Source of the DNA: Linepithema humile
Lineage: Eukaryota > Arthropoda > Insecta > Hymenoptera > Formicidae
Length of the DNA stretch: 64,000 nt
Assembly (NCBI RefSeq): GCF_040581485.1
Contig: NC_090131.1
Span: 4,650,001 to 4,714,000 of the forward strand
Direction of reading: 5' to 3'
In this document: one piece after another, positions 13,558 through 25,114 of the stretch
How positions within the stretch are numbered: the first letter of the stretch is position 1
Layout of the letters: each line of letters starts with the position of its first letter
Made by a program: the position numbers and the translations under genes
The notes under the pieces: model-generated
What the model was told of the DNA's origin: nothing
The model's database searches: none
What the model saw: only the letters and a program-made list of their open reading frames with translations

Positions 13558-16500
13558 TTATTCTAATCGCTTTTTGATTCTTTGTGCAATAGCAGCGACG
13601 AGCGCGGCGCCTTTGCCACTTCCATCTTCCGCGTGTATCAATTTAAACTGCATTCAAAATAAAAATATTATTATGATATAACAAAGCATTTATCAATGAC
13701 AAAAAATATTAAATATGCGGAAAACGTGAAATACATAATAAAAAATAATCATTTCTTATTTCTAAATATAAAAATTTTAAACATGTAATAAATTAAATTA
13801 AATTTTGTGTTAAACATAATAGAATGCTCATTTCTAAGAACAGATTCTTATGAAGCATTATATATTTTCTTTTAACTTTTATCTATGTAATGTTTCTTTT
13901 TAAACAAAAATTTCTTGATTTAAAATTTACATACTTTTCGACCTGGAGTGAGAAGCGAGATGTACTGTTTCATCCAGTTCTCTAATCGAGGATGATGCTT
14001 GTAAAGAGATCCATCTACAGCAATCGTTACTTGTTCTCGATCAATACGATCCAATAAACTCGCCAGACCTTCAACACAAATAATCGATGAGATTATACTT
14101 TATCTTCGTTTCAACTGGCGTTTAAAGTAGCTTCATTACATACATATCGATACAAGGAGAGCTGCACGGTTAGAGACGACCTCGCACACATATTGCACAA
14201 CTTTGATGTCATCCTGGTCAGGAATGATACCAAATTTCGCAAGGATCTCCTTCGTGTTGGTATCGCCGCCATCAACCGAATCTCTAATGTCACAAAACAA
14301 ATAATCGCGTTATGCACACAAATATTTTCAGATTAAATCAATTAAATTGATTTGAATTCACTTACTGCTCGATGTGCGAAACCAGATCGGTGGTAAGAGT
14401 GCCTGGTGTTAGAAGATTCTGCGATGTATTTTCTCCTACAAACAAAAGCCCCTCTTTGGTCAACCTCGCAAGTATCACACGCACCACCTCACCGAGATAT
14501 TTGCCACCAATGTACTTTTCAAATCTAAGGAAAGAAGTCACAATGAGGTACCATCGCATCCTAGGAGCTAATTGCGCCGCGTGCACCTTTCTAAAATTCT
14601 TGGTTAAATTATGTTTAATTTAAAAAATAGAAAAGATTTATATAATTATTTCTATCAACAATTCTTTCATAAAAATATTAACAAAGTCAATTATTGATTC
14701 AATTTATCAAGCTTGATATATTAACATAATTTTATAACTGATTAAAACCGATAAATTATGATGCTATCGAAAATGTACATCCACTCAGTTGAAGTAGAAT
14801 AATTACAACATAATTAAAGATAATGCAACGAATTTGCACACTTACGTAAACGAATTCACGATAAGCGAATTAGCATCGTTCTCACGATCAAAATCCGTTT
14901 TAATAAAGTCCAAAACACCGTTGTCACCAAAAGCGCCCCACTCGATATCGATGATAACCTTGAGTGACGAAAATCAGATTAATAATGTGTGAGTATATAC
15001 ACTACGAGGATAACGTAATATAAAAAAAAATATATTAAGTAATAATAAATATTATTAAAGATTATGTTAAATTTTAAATTGAACGTAGTGTGTGACATGC
15101 CTTTATCAATATCTCCAATAATAAAAAGCGAAAATTTGTTTGAAAAAAAAAACAGCACATCTTCCTTTTGCATCTAATACGTTATACGAGAGAAAGGTAA
15201 AAAGTGAAGGAGTTTCTTCAATTGATTCAGAAACAATATAACTCTATAACTATAATATTGATAACTCACTTGTCTCTCCCCGTGTCTTTCTGGTTCCCAA
15301 TGTTCTACTCGATCCGCATTTTCTAGATAACAAGCGTTGCTGCCAGTTCCCAAGATAAGTCCAACTGCTGTATCGGAGTCCAGAGTTGAGCCCTGAACAA
15401 GAGTGCCCGTGGTATCGTTTAAGATCGCCACGACTTTTACCTTCGTGTCGCCTCGTCGATCTAAGGCCTCATGTAACAGTAGCACCACATCTTTATTTAC
15501 GGCGTCACTACAATTAAATGTCTTCGTCCATGTCACCAAAACACCGACGTCCAGCGAGTGTTGAATTGTTGGAAACGAAAACGTAAAACCTGCATAAAAA
15601 CAAATTGTTAAGATTAAAAGTGGAAAAATGCAAAATACAGAAATTAATCTAACATCTAATCCACTAACATTATTCTTTATCTGCTAACATTATTAACTAG
15701 GAATAAACAAAAACTGTTTTTCATTATATTTTGTCGAGATTATTTGTAGACTATGGTGCAGTAGCTTGTGTTAATTAAAAGTTTCGCGCATCGATATCTT
15801 ACACTAGATGCGGAACTCAATTTACCAAGAGGAAGCTCTACATCCTGAAGACCCTGAGCGATGACAAAATCACTAACACACTTGGCCAAATAATCAAACA
15901 GTGGGACTGCCGAACCAACTCGTAACTCCGGTCCGATGTAGTATCGCTTCACTTCTTGTCGGATGGGAGCACCATTAGCCAATTCCAGAAGGAGCACACG
16001 GAAATTAGTACCACCAAGATCGAGTGCCAAAAACAGACCTCCTTCTACAAATATTCAAATATTTCGCTATCAGTTAAATTAAATTATGTAACATGATAAT
16101 TTTGATAGAAAGCAATAAGAACCAAAATCGCGATTTATTATCTTTGTATCTTGATTGATAATAATTCATAGTTCTGGTACTTCGATAACGCACTTTTAAT
16201 TTTCATTACCTTCTACATCATTATTTATTTTTAAAGAACTAACAGTATAATAATTTTATTATTTTACTTCTCTTTTTCGTTTTTCATTTTTAACTAATTT
16301 AAATTAAAATTGTTATTTCTGTGTATGTAAAAGAATGTCATTATATTAATTATTAAAAGACTCTTTGAAGTTAAATTCTTATCATATTTATGAGCTTATT
16401 AAAAAATGAAAAACAACTTTTACAAGATAATTTTGAATGTTATAAACATATTTTAAACATTTCTCTCTGTAATTTCGAATAAAAAAATTATCAAGATTCT

Positions 16501-19373
16501 ATCCTCCTAGATTCCTCTGGACAGATTAATTTCCATAATAATTAACATTATCTTTTAATCGGGTATCTTTTATTATCGAAATAAAATCTCAACATATTTC
16601 GTATAATATTCTTGTTACCTCTGCTTTCATTGATAATATCTTTACAAAGTAATGATAAATCTTATAGATGCGATATAAAGTATACATCAGAACGATATAT
16701 CAGCGCTATCATTACGGGATTAAGTGGAAACTTCGCTAATGACCTGTTCCATCCAGCAATTCTGGTATGTAAGTGTTTTCCATTTGTAGCGAGGACGGTT
16801 GCTGGTGGATTCCTTTGTTCATTTCCGAAATAAAAACATCCTGAATCTTCCTGGCGGTGGCTGCAGAGAATCGCATCTTTGCCAAATGATTCTCGATCTG
16901 CAAACAGTTATATTTTAAATGTTGTGTGTGGCATGTAACACTTGTATGTCGTAATCTGATAATAACTCCGTCATCGTCGTCACAAAAAGAAAAATCTGCC
17001 GCGATCCGTAAATCCTGTCGTCACTTCGGCAAACATACCGAGCCGCAGCTTCAAGTGCGATATTGTTTACATTGTTACGTATATTACGCAGTATCCAATA
17101 GAATTCTAAATATACAGACTAGGAAATCGTGCGTCGCTACACCCGGAGTATCGTATATCAATTAATTATAGCTAACATAAGGTAAGATTTACACACCTCA
17201 GTTGCATCAATGTCTTTTTTTTTTTGTGATGATATTCATAAATTGTTGACTTTCAACCGCACGTTACGACGTGCAACTAAGAACAGCTATTCATCATTAT
17301 GCCTAGTAGTGGGAACTAGTATAATAAGCTTGCATAATTCACTTCTTGAATTAATAATGCAAAAGAGAGGTGTGTTGCTCAGTAAAATGCTACGCGTTCC
17401 TGCAAAACTATAATATATTTTGTTTATCGAAGCAAATAAAAGTAAACCGTGAGAAAATGCTGTAAGCGTAATTGTATATTTGCAAACTTGGCTGATCCTT
17501 TCGGCTCACGTTAGCGCACACAATGCGACTTATATTACGTCGATAACCGTGTACGATCTTATTTCATACAATAGTTTTTAGACGTGATAATTCACGGAGA
17601 TATTCCTACAGAACTAATTCTACATTTTTCTACATTTAATCTTGTATCATCAATCGCAAATGATAATCTTTTTATATTTTTTGTGAAATAAGCTTATGAT
17701 GTAAGTTCAATAAAAGTTGCATGATACAATTCTTATACAACTTTATTTTATAGCACAGAATAACTTACCACGTAAATAAAATTACTCACAATCGTAAATT
17801 TAATACAAATTATTACGGATAATGCGAATGCGACATAAGCTAGAGATCAGTTTTTCTTTCTCTCGATTCGCAAGTTGCTAAAAAGCTTCGTTATCTATAC
17901 CGATAAACCGTTCACATGACTTGAACTTTTAACAACGCGGTATTACCTCTTGATAACCCTTTGACTTAAAGTGCGAGATAAAAATCGGTTTATGACGGAA
18001 ATCATGATAACCTCAAAATCCGACTTAATCCAACTTTATCCAAATGATCTGAACTATGCTTTATGCTTTCGATACCAGGCGCGCCAACGTAATCGTCATA
18101 AATTAAACAAGATTACAACATCAGATTAATCGAATAAGTGAAGTTGAACTTTCTACTGTTAGAGAAAATGCGTTACGCGCGTTATTGTTGTATTTCGAGT
18201 GTTATTCACAAATTATTACTGTATTTGTTATTTGATTCAATGTTGAGAAGATGATACCACCGAAAAGATAATCGAAGCAATAATTTCCATTAAAGGAATC
18301 AATTTGTAATTTGTTACGTAAAAACGTTATGTAATGCTTTACAATTGCAGATATCGAGAATCAGAGAATGTCAAACTTTTTCACGTTCCAAAATTGTTTT
18401 TGAGAGAAGAAACTTTATTACGACTTAAAGGGCTTGGTACGTAATATCTAATGGCTTACTTGATGTGTGATTAGTATAACTAAAGCAAAAAATACTTGCA
18501 GATCATTGACTCATGTCATTAAATTCTTAACTAGAATGTCGCAAGGTTAAAGACTCCATTCGCCGTGCTACTTATATGTGATGGAATCGGGTGTAGCAGT
18601 AATTGATCGGTCATATCTTTTCTTAATCGGCGTTACATATCGTGCGAAAAATCGATTGTTCAATAATCAACATCGGAAAGCTAGACAGACAAAAAGGGTT
18701 TACATAACCTAAACTTAAACGAAGTATAGTCTGCATCGTCTTAAAAAAATCGTATGTAGAATTTATTCTTCATTATAATGTCTCAATAATCTATTATTGT
18801 TTGCGGAATAAATGTTATTCATGTTTAATGTCGGTAGACTAGAAAACCTGTTTCATCTGTTATTTATAGGTTAGATTAATTAATTACTCATTAAAGCTCG
18901 TTAAATAATAGCTCGTGAAAGCGAATAAAAAGGTTGAGTTTTTTGTAAATATTTTAAGGCTTAATTTTTATTTCTAGTTTTTACAAATTTTCACAAAAAA
19001 TAATTACATAAAGTAATTTACGTATAATGGTTCTATTCTCGGGCGAGAATTTAAACTAAATGTGCCGATTGTCACTTGCTTCGTTAAGTATATCTATATC
19101 ACACGAGATTTCGTTATCGGCCTTTAACTTCATCGTACGATTAGCATGAGAGAGCAGAAGTTCAGGGCAACAATTTATGAAATTCAGCATTGATGATAAG
19201 ATAGATGTAACATTTTATCCATATAATATAGATGTTATATTTTTGACGGACGCAATGTCGCCTATAGTTCAAGTATGCATTACACTCACTTTTTGTCGCC
19301 TAACATCGTCGGAAAGTATAAGCGGCGATACTTGAAGCCCCTCGTGGAGCGCGTGATCTGTAGGTACGACCAT
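13558..19373 (-). CDS. Hex: Hexokinase, single-domain (9 coding exons, 470 aa)
   Basis: Phosphorylates glucose and other hexoses with ATP, the first step of glycolysis, in the cytosol. Coding exons in transcript order are 19290-19373, 16744-16897, 15826-16044, 15270-15589, 14846-14958, 14366-14524, 14144-14283, 13935-14068 and 13558-13647; all phases join. Visible motifs: phosphate-binding DLGGTNFRVLL (about residues 88-98), sugar-binding FTFSFP with Ser157, TWTK with Thr174/Lys175, NDTTGT with catalytic Asn210/Asp211, EWGAFGDNG with Glu265, FEKYIGG with Glu299, and the C-terminal ATP-site DGSGKGAALVAA. The catalytic set is therefore complete. At 470 aa it is one 50-kDa unit, as in insects, not the fused 100-kDa vertebrate form, and it lacks the hydrophobic mitochondrial-binding N-terminus. 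Oddities: the usual FSFPC and TWTKGF read FSFPT and TWTKTF, the segment after NDTTGT is unusual, and the exon 2 donor is GTCATT. The start is the first ATG after a good acceptor; 2.4 kb of intron follows the first coding exon. Confidence 0.96.
16898..19289 (-). other. Hexokinase intron 1 (2.4 kb)
   Basis: AT-rich intron. No nested gene or clear repeat seen. Confidence 0.8.
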
Positions 19374-19393
19374 GTCGAGCCGTTATCAGATAT
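19374..19393 (-). other. Hex: Hexokinase 5' UTR part of first coding exon
   Basis: Twenty bases lie between the start codon and a polypyrimidine-AG acceptor (TTCTTTCAG on the minus strand). The acceptor implies a non-coding first exon further upstream, above 19.4 kb, that I could not locate. Alternatively transcription starts nearby and the acceptor is fortuitous. Confidence 0.5.
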
Positions 19394-22300
19394 CTGAAAG
19401 AAAGAGAACATTGATAATCTCAGAGAAATTTTTGTAGAATATTAGAGCTGGCTTGTAGCGCCAATTCCAAAATGTTAGCTTTATTAAAAACATAGCTAAT
19501 ATTTGGCTATCTGGAATAAGCCAAAAAACGCTTTATTAACTTTCATTAAGAGTGTACTTTTTTAATTGTGAAAAAATCCATAGCAATTCAGTGAAACTAA
19601 TTCTTCACTGCACTAATTAACAAGCTCTATTTTTTTCCAGATTGCAAAATACTCAACAAAAAATTGATAAAATACAAACATGTTAAAGTACGATGAAATA
19701 ATGCGAACAGAGATAATGTATCGCAAAGCGATGTTTTGTCAATGGAAGTTTTTATCGTCGCTTTATGTTAAACGTAAAAATGCGACATGTCACATTTACA
19801 GTAATACAGTTTTGCTCTAATTAAAATATCGTTGCGGATGTCTGCTAGACATAACGTCTGCTATCATTAATTACTTTCTTTCTATTATCTCGACGGTATA
19901 ATATGTATTGGACATTCGCGAGTCTATCACAAATGTCGCTTCATATATCGGCAGGGTCGATAGACGGTCACAGCTTTATCAATTCACATGACGTATGGTG
20001 TGATGAGGGCACTACCATTATCTACTTTCTTCGAAATGGACAACGTTACGATGTAATTTTTTCTTAACCCGGTGAGTCGCCTTTTTTAAACATCTCGTAT
20101 ATAACTCTAATCTGCATTTTTTATTCATATCCATTGAAGCGATGCTTTCTGAATTCAACTTCATAAGATTATAATGACAATTAATTATGTTTATTCCTTC
20201 TACATATGCAAGAATTTACGATGATTGATAATGAGGGAAAGTCTAGAGTACGCAGTTTCTGATAACACGGTTTGCTACGCTCATAAATCGTGCGTCTAAA
20301 CCGGGTTCTCCGCTGTAACATATTATTGTGTATCGCTATAAATCAATTAGTAGTCTGATGGGAAGACTGAAAAAATTAAATACGCGTTGCATCAACGATT
20401 ATGCGCAGTAAAGCATTTAATTAATTAAATATACCATGAACTCTGTATCTAAATTTTGTATGTAAAGTACTTATGACGCGAGTTTGTGAAATGATAAGAT
20501 CATAGCGAATTTGTTACACATATACAGTGTCAAGTGGGCATTAATTCTCAAATTGTCAAGCTATGCAAAGCAGATATGCAAAAAAGAAAGGAAACATCAC
20601 GTTGACCAAAATTAGCTTTGATTAGCGCATATTTTTAAAGAACGTCGAATTTTGACGATCAAAAGTCCAAAAATAGAATAAGCATATAATAAAATAAAAA
20701 ATAAAAATATTTCAGCGTCTGGCTTTCAATTGATTTATCGATAACGAATCTAATCAGACTCGATTTCAATGGATGTTAATACAGTCGCGGACGCTTGAAT
20801 ATCAATTTATCATCAATTCTTACGCGACGAAGCCATGCATGTACAACAGAGCGCTTATCAACAACATTTACATGCCTACGTAAATGTGTCCATGAAAGTC
20901 GAACCAGTCGTCTTTCGAGCTCGATTGACCAGTTCGGATGGGTTGTCTGTCGCATGCTATCGTTATGCATAAATTTTTTTTTCATTTCCATACTTGGCTC
21001 ACACCTAGTTCATCCGATCTCACTCTCAAGGTAATCCGGAGAAATTCTGCTCTCACTGCAGTATTTCGCTGAGACATGCATTTAAACGTACTGCAATGTG
21101 CATAGAGACTGTAAATTTTACACGTTTGAATAATTCTATTTAAAAAAGATGGTTAGTTCTCTCTCTCTCTCTCTCTTATAAAATAATTTTATTTTGTTTT
21201 GTTTGATATACAAATTTTATATAGAGCATAAATCGCGCTTTATTTAGAATCAACATGTCTGAAAATGTATATTGATTTCAATGTGCGTTTATTTCACAGC
21301 TGCAATTGCAAAATCTGGACTCTAAGTCGGACGTATGACTCGCGTGAATCTGCGAATCAGGTGGAGGATGGATTGCGAAAAAGCAACTAGAATATTCTTT
21401 CCAAGCCGCAAACCGGTGACGAATGAGGCTCCATTGAAATCAATTGGAAGGTGCAAAACGTCAACCGAGATAATTCAGCCAGTTGACCCGCCGTGATGAT
21501 TCTAATACTAGAGTGCAACACGCACATTCGTCGTCGCGTTATAGCGCGGCATTTCACAGACTCTGTCTTCCTCCTCGCAGCTGTGGCGGATAGAAAACTT
21601 TCAACGAAACGCTTCCTACTATTCCACCATCGCTCATCCTTCATTTATCACACTCTGCGCCCATCAACGCATCAGCGATTAACGAATCTGACGTAAGCAT
21701 AAAGTCGTCTGCGTCGCAAGATTAATATAACTGCATGGCCGAATGATTTTGCCAGCAACTTTATTGGCATTAAATCTCATAGAAGATATTTCCTCGTTTT
21801 ATAAGTTTTGTTGCAGATTTTTGCTTGGCAAATGTAGTCAACACTTTGATGTTTTTTTTTAAAATTGAAACAAATTTTTTAATTAGAATTTAATTAAATG
21901 TCAAATTCTCCACATTTCTAAAATTTCCTAACATTGAATATTTTAAACTAAAGTTTTAATATCGATTAAAAATTAGCTGAATAATACGATGCACCCAGTA
22001 TGCAGTTTGCCAAAGCCATTTCTTTTCTAAGTAAAATTATTTGTATTTCAAATATTTTTTATATAGAAATTGCATCAGCTTTTGGCAAAAAATATATGCA
22101 TTAAAGTTCATTTATCGTGAAACGCTCTATATCTGAATAGGTTAATGTATGAAAGTTATGCTAATGTTCGAATTTATCTCTCTAATACAATTAAGATAAC
22201 ATACGATTGGAGTGTAAAAGAGTTTGAAGTCAAAATGTTGAAGTAAAGAGTTCAGGAGTGAAAATATTAAACTTTTTAGTTAAATTAAAATTATATAAAC

Positions 22301-22442
22301 GTAACAAATGTTTACATCTAATTCAACTTTTGATGTTCTAGCACAATTTCGTTATCAGAATTGAAATCGGCTAGATAGAACAAAAGCAGGAAACACGATG
22401 TATGATTTATCTTCGTTACGAGAGCAATGTATGTACTCATCT

Positions 22443-22661
22443 TTAGTCGATATTGTACAACTCTTGAAGATTAGGCTTGGCGTCAAGTGCACTCCGGTTA
22501 TCTAATCGAGTGCGCTTCTCCAAAGAGCGCAGCTCATAAATAATCTGCCTGCCGTTTGAATAATGGAACTTCCGTAATTCATGACTATTATCAGCAAGGG
22601 CACCGTATAAATCCGCGTGAGATGAAGGTACGTAGGAGTTGAACGTGAAAAAATGTCGCAT
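22443..22661 (-). CDS. Unrecognised small ORF, 72 aa, very low confidence
   Basis: The open frame starts MRHFFTFNSYVPSSHADLYG and ends KPNLQELYNID. The composition is protein-like and the local GC is slightly raised, but no domain, promoter or splice partner is visible. Chance is as likely as a real exon. Confidence 0.15.
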   Translation of the reverse strand: MRHFFTFNSYVPSSHADLYGALADNSHELRKFHYSNGRQIIYELRSLEKRTRLDNRSALDAKPNLQELYNID

Positions 22662-24147
22662 TCTTAAATGCTTTTAGCTGTAACTACCACATTCGAACAA
22701 GTTTTTGCGAATGATCCTGCATAAATAACGAGCATAAAGCAACGTTTTTCCCATTCAAGAGACTCATAACTCCGAAAAATACGAAAGTGATAATTTTAAC
22801 AAACTTCAGCGCAGAGTGAGTGAGTGAATTCTATTTAAATAGAACGCGTTTTAAATAGCACACGCGTAGTTTTTTGTAAAAATAACAGAGTCTAACCAGC
22901 AGAGATATTGAAATGATTAACTTTTAATTTCAGAAACAAGATGCAAGACGAAATAGAATAAATGACATTGGACGATGTGATAACGTCTTGTCAAATGACC
23001 GAAGTGCAACGGATGTCACGCGAAATGACGTAAAATGATTTTTATTACAGCACTTATTTACTTATAATTGACGTCTTAATAATACATATCACCGTAAGAA
23101 TTGGAAGAAACGCGGGACGCGAATTCGATATCATCTAGCGCGCGACAGTCGAAATATCACCGCTGACGATCTTACATCAATTACGTGATTTCGCAACTCG
23201 TACGTGGAATAAACACGGCGCGCGGCGATAAAGCGGCGACTAAATTGGACTTTCTGTGATCAAGAATCGGAGACGTCGGGTATCTTACGACGGTCACGCT
23301 ATCAGCTAGAAGTTGCCGGTTCGTAATTTTGCGTACGTTCGCTGTTTTGTGCGAAAATTTGTTTGCGTATCTCAAATGTGTGCGCATCGTTAGAGTTATT
23401 ATAGCTGACAGTATATAATTTTTTTTCTGTACAAGACATAACAGATTTATTAGAGACTGTGCAAGAAAATGCAATCTTGTATTAAATAACCCAAAGTTTT
23501 CTTGATACTTTATCATTTTAATCAAAACATATAAATATCGGAAATTTTAATTAAAAATCACATAAATTCAGATATATAATTAGATATAAAATAAAAAAAA
23601 AACAAGTTATATAGTGAGATAAGATTATATAATATTCACGATAATCTATCTCTCATAATAACACTAATCTCTTTTTTATAATAACACCAATTCAATCCTT
23701 GTAAAAAAATATCAACAACCCAATTAGTTTTTCTTCACAAAGTATTTTAAGCTTCATGGAATTTTTTATAATTGCTTGCAGACTCGCTTCACAAACATGT
23801 ACTATTTCAATCGTGATATCGAAAAAGTACTTGTTTAACATCTACAGACAGATAACCGGACTTTAAACAGCGATCTAAAAACATATAATCTCAGAGGGTC
23901 GACGATAGCGCGTAGTTTCGATTATATAAAAAAATGCAAAAGCCGGAATTTGTGAATATGTATCGGTAGATTTTTATTCTTTCGAGCGACTGAATTTTTG
24001 CGGCGGCAAAACTGCCAGCGAGTGTCACATGTTGCTACATGTGTAATACCCGGCGACGACACATGCAACACAATATTTCAAGGACCCACGTGGGTCTCGC
24101 GCCAGCAAAGTAAATATCGCGAACCTGTATATGTCGCGATTTGATAT

Positions 24148-24417
24148 CTAAAATGCGATGGCATCTCGATTCTTCTCGATGTATGTCATTGTTTGTTCAA
24201 ATGAGCGCCAAATCAGAGCATTCACTCCTTCGATTGTACTAGATCGATAAACCGCCCGAGTATGATTTGCGAATGTGCGTATCTCGTTGGAAAACCATTG
24301 TGTATCCTTGAAACCGTCGTGATTTATCGATACAAAAATGCCATTTCCGTCGATTTCTAATACCTGACCTCGATTGATTTTTGTAACAGACGCTATTTTG
24401 TTCATTTTCGCCGACAT
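24148..24417 (-). CDS. Unrecognised small ORF, 89 aa, low confidence
   Basis: Single open frame with an ATG start (MSAKMNKIASV) and a mixed, protein-like composition: a beta-rich first half (INRGQVLEIDGNGIFVSINH) and a helical end (ALIWRSFEQTMTYIEKN). It has no signal peptide, no membrane segment and no recognised domain. It stands alone in the hexokinase-IFT88 spacer with no visible splice partners. It may be an orphan gene, an exon of an unseen gene, or chance. Confidence 0.25.
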   Translation of the reverse strand: MSAKMNKIASVTKINRGQVLEIDGNGIFVSINHDGFKDTQWFSNEIRTFANHTRAVYRSSTIEGVNALIWRSFEQTMTYIEKNRDAIAF

Positions 24418-24939
24418 GGTTAGCGAGAGAAATTAATATCTCTATAAGTTGTCAAGAAGAGCAATAAAAGATATTCGAGCAGGAATGTAGAACTCGTATT
24501 AACATTCAAATTATCAGTTGCAGGATCGAGTGCCTTGGAAGTGAATTTAACTGAAAGATAAAATTTTGGAATCCAACGATGATTATCTATAGAATACAAA
24601 ACCGAAACATCACGAGCTTATTTCTTTCAACAAAGCACAGATACCTGTCCAAATAGAAGAGGCCCATCAACATTCCATTTTTTTTTGGAGTATAGAAAAA
24701 AAAAGAAAATATCGTACGTTCGACGTAAGTTCGATGACACAACTGTCCTATATATATATAACTAGCAAAAAAAAACTAGAACAAAACATACTTTTATATC
24801 AGAATACTACTTTAAAAGTCATTGATATAAATATATGTAAATATGTAAATATACGGAAGAAAATATGAATTTCTACTTAAAATAATTTTATATTTTTTTT
24901 AACATCTTATATTTTCAATAAGTTTCGTGTGATCTCTTA

Positions 24940-25114
24940 TGCCCATTTCCACCAATGTAGATTAACTTTAATCTCGGTTCAACTTACTCTTCATCTTTTT
25001 CTAATTCTAAGAATTAGAAAAAGGTGAAGAGTAAGTTGAACTCTAAGAATTAGAAAAAGGTGAAGAGTAAGTTGAACCGAGATTAAAGTTAATCTTCGTT
25101 GGTGGAATCGGGCA
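24940..25114. mobile_element. Palindromic MITE, PIF/Harbinger-like, TTA target-site duplication
   Basis: The 175-bp element starts TGCCCATTTCCACCAA and ends TTGGTGGAATCGGGCA. It is flanked on both sides by TTA (24937-24939 and 25115-25117). Its arms are long inverted repeats reading into AATTCTAAGAATT at the centre. One arm segment of about 36 bp is tandemly duplicated inside the right half. A TWA duplication is typical of PIF/Harbinger elements; the family call is inference. It has no coding capacity, so it would be non-autonomous. Confidence 0.75.
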
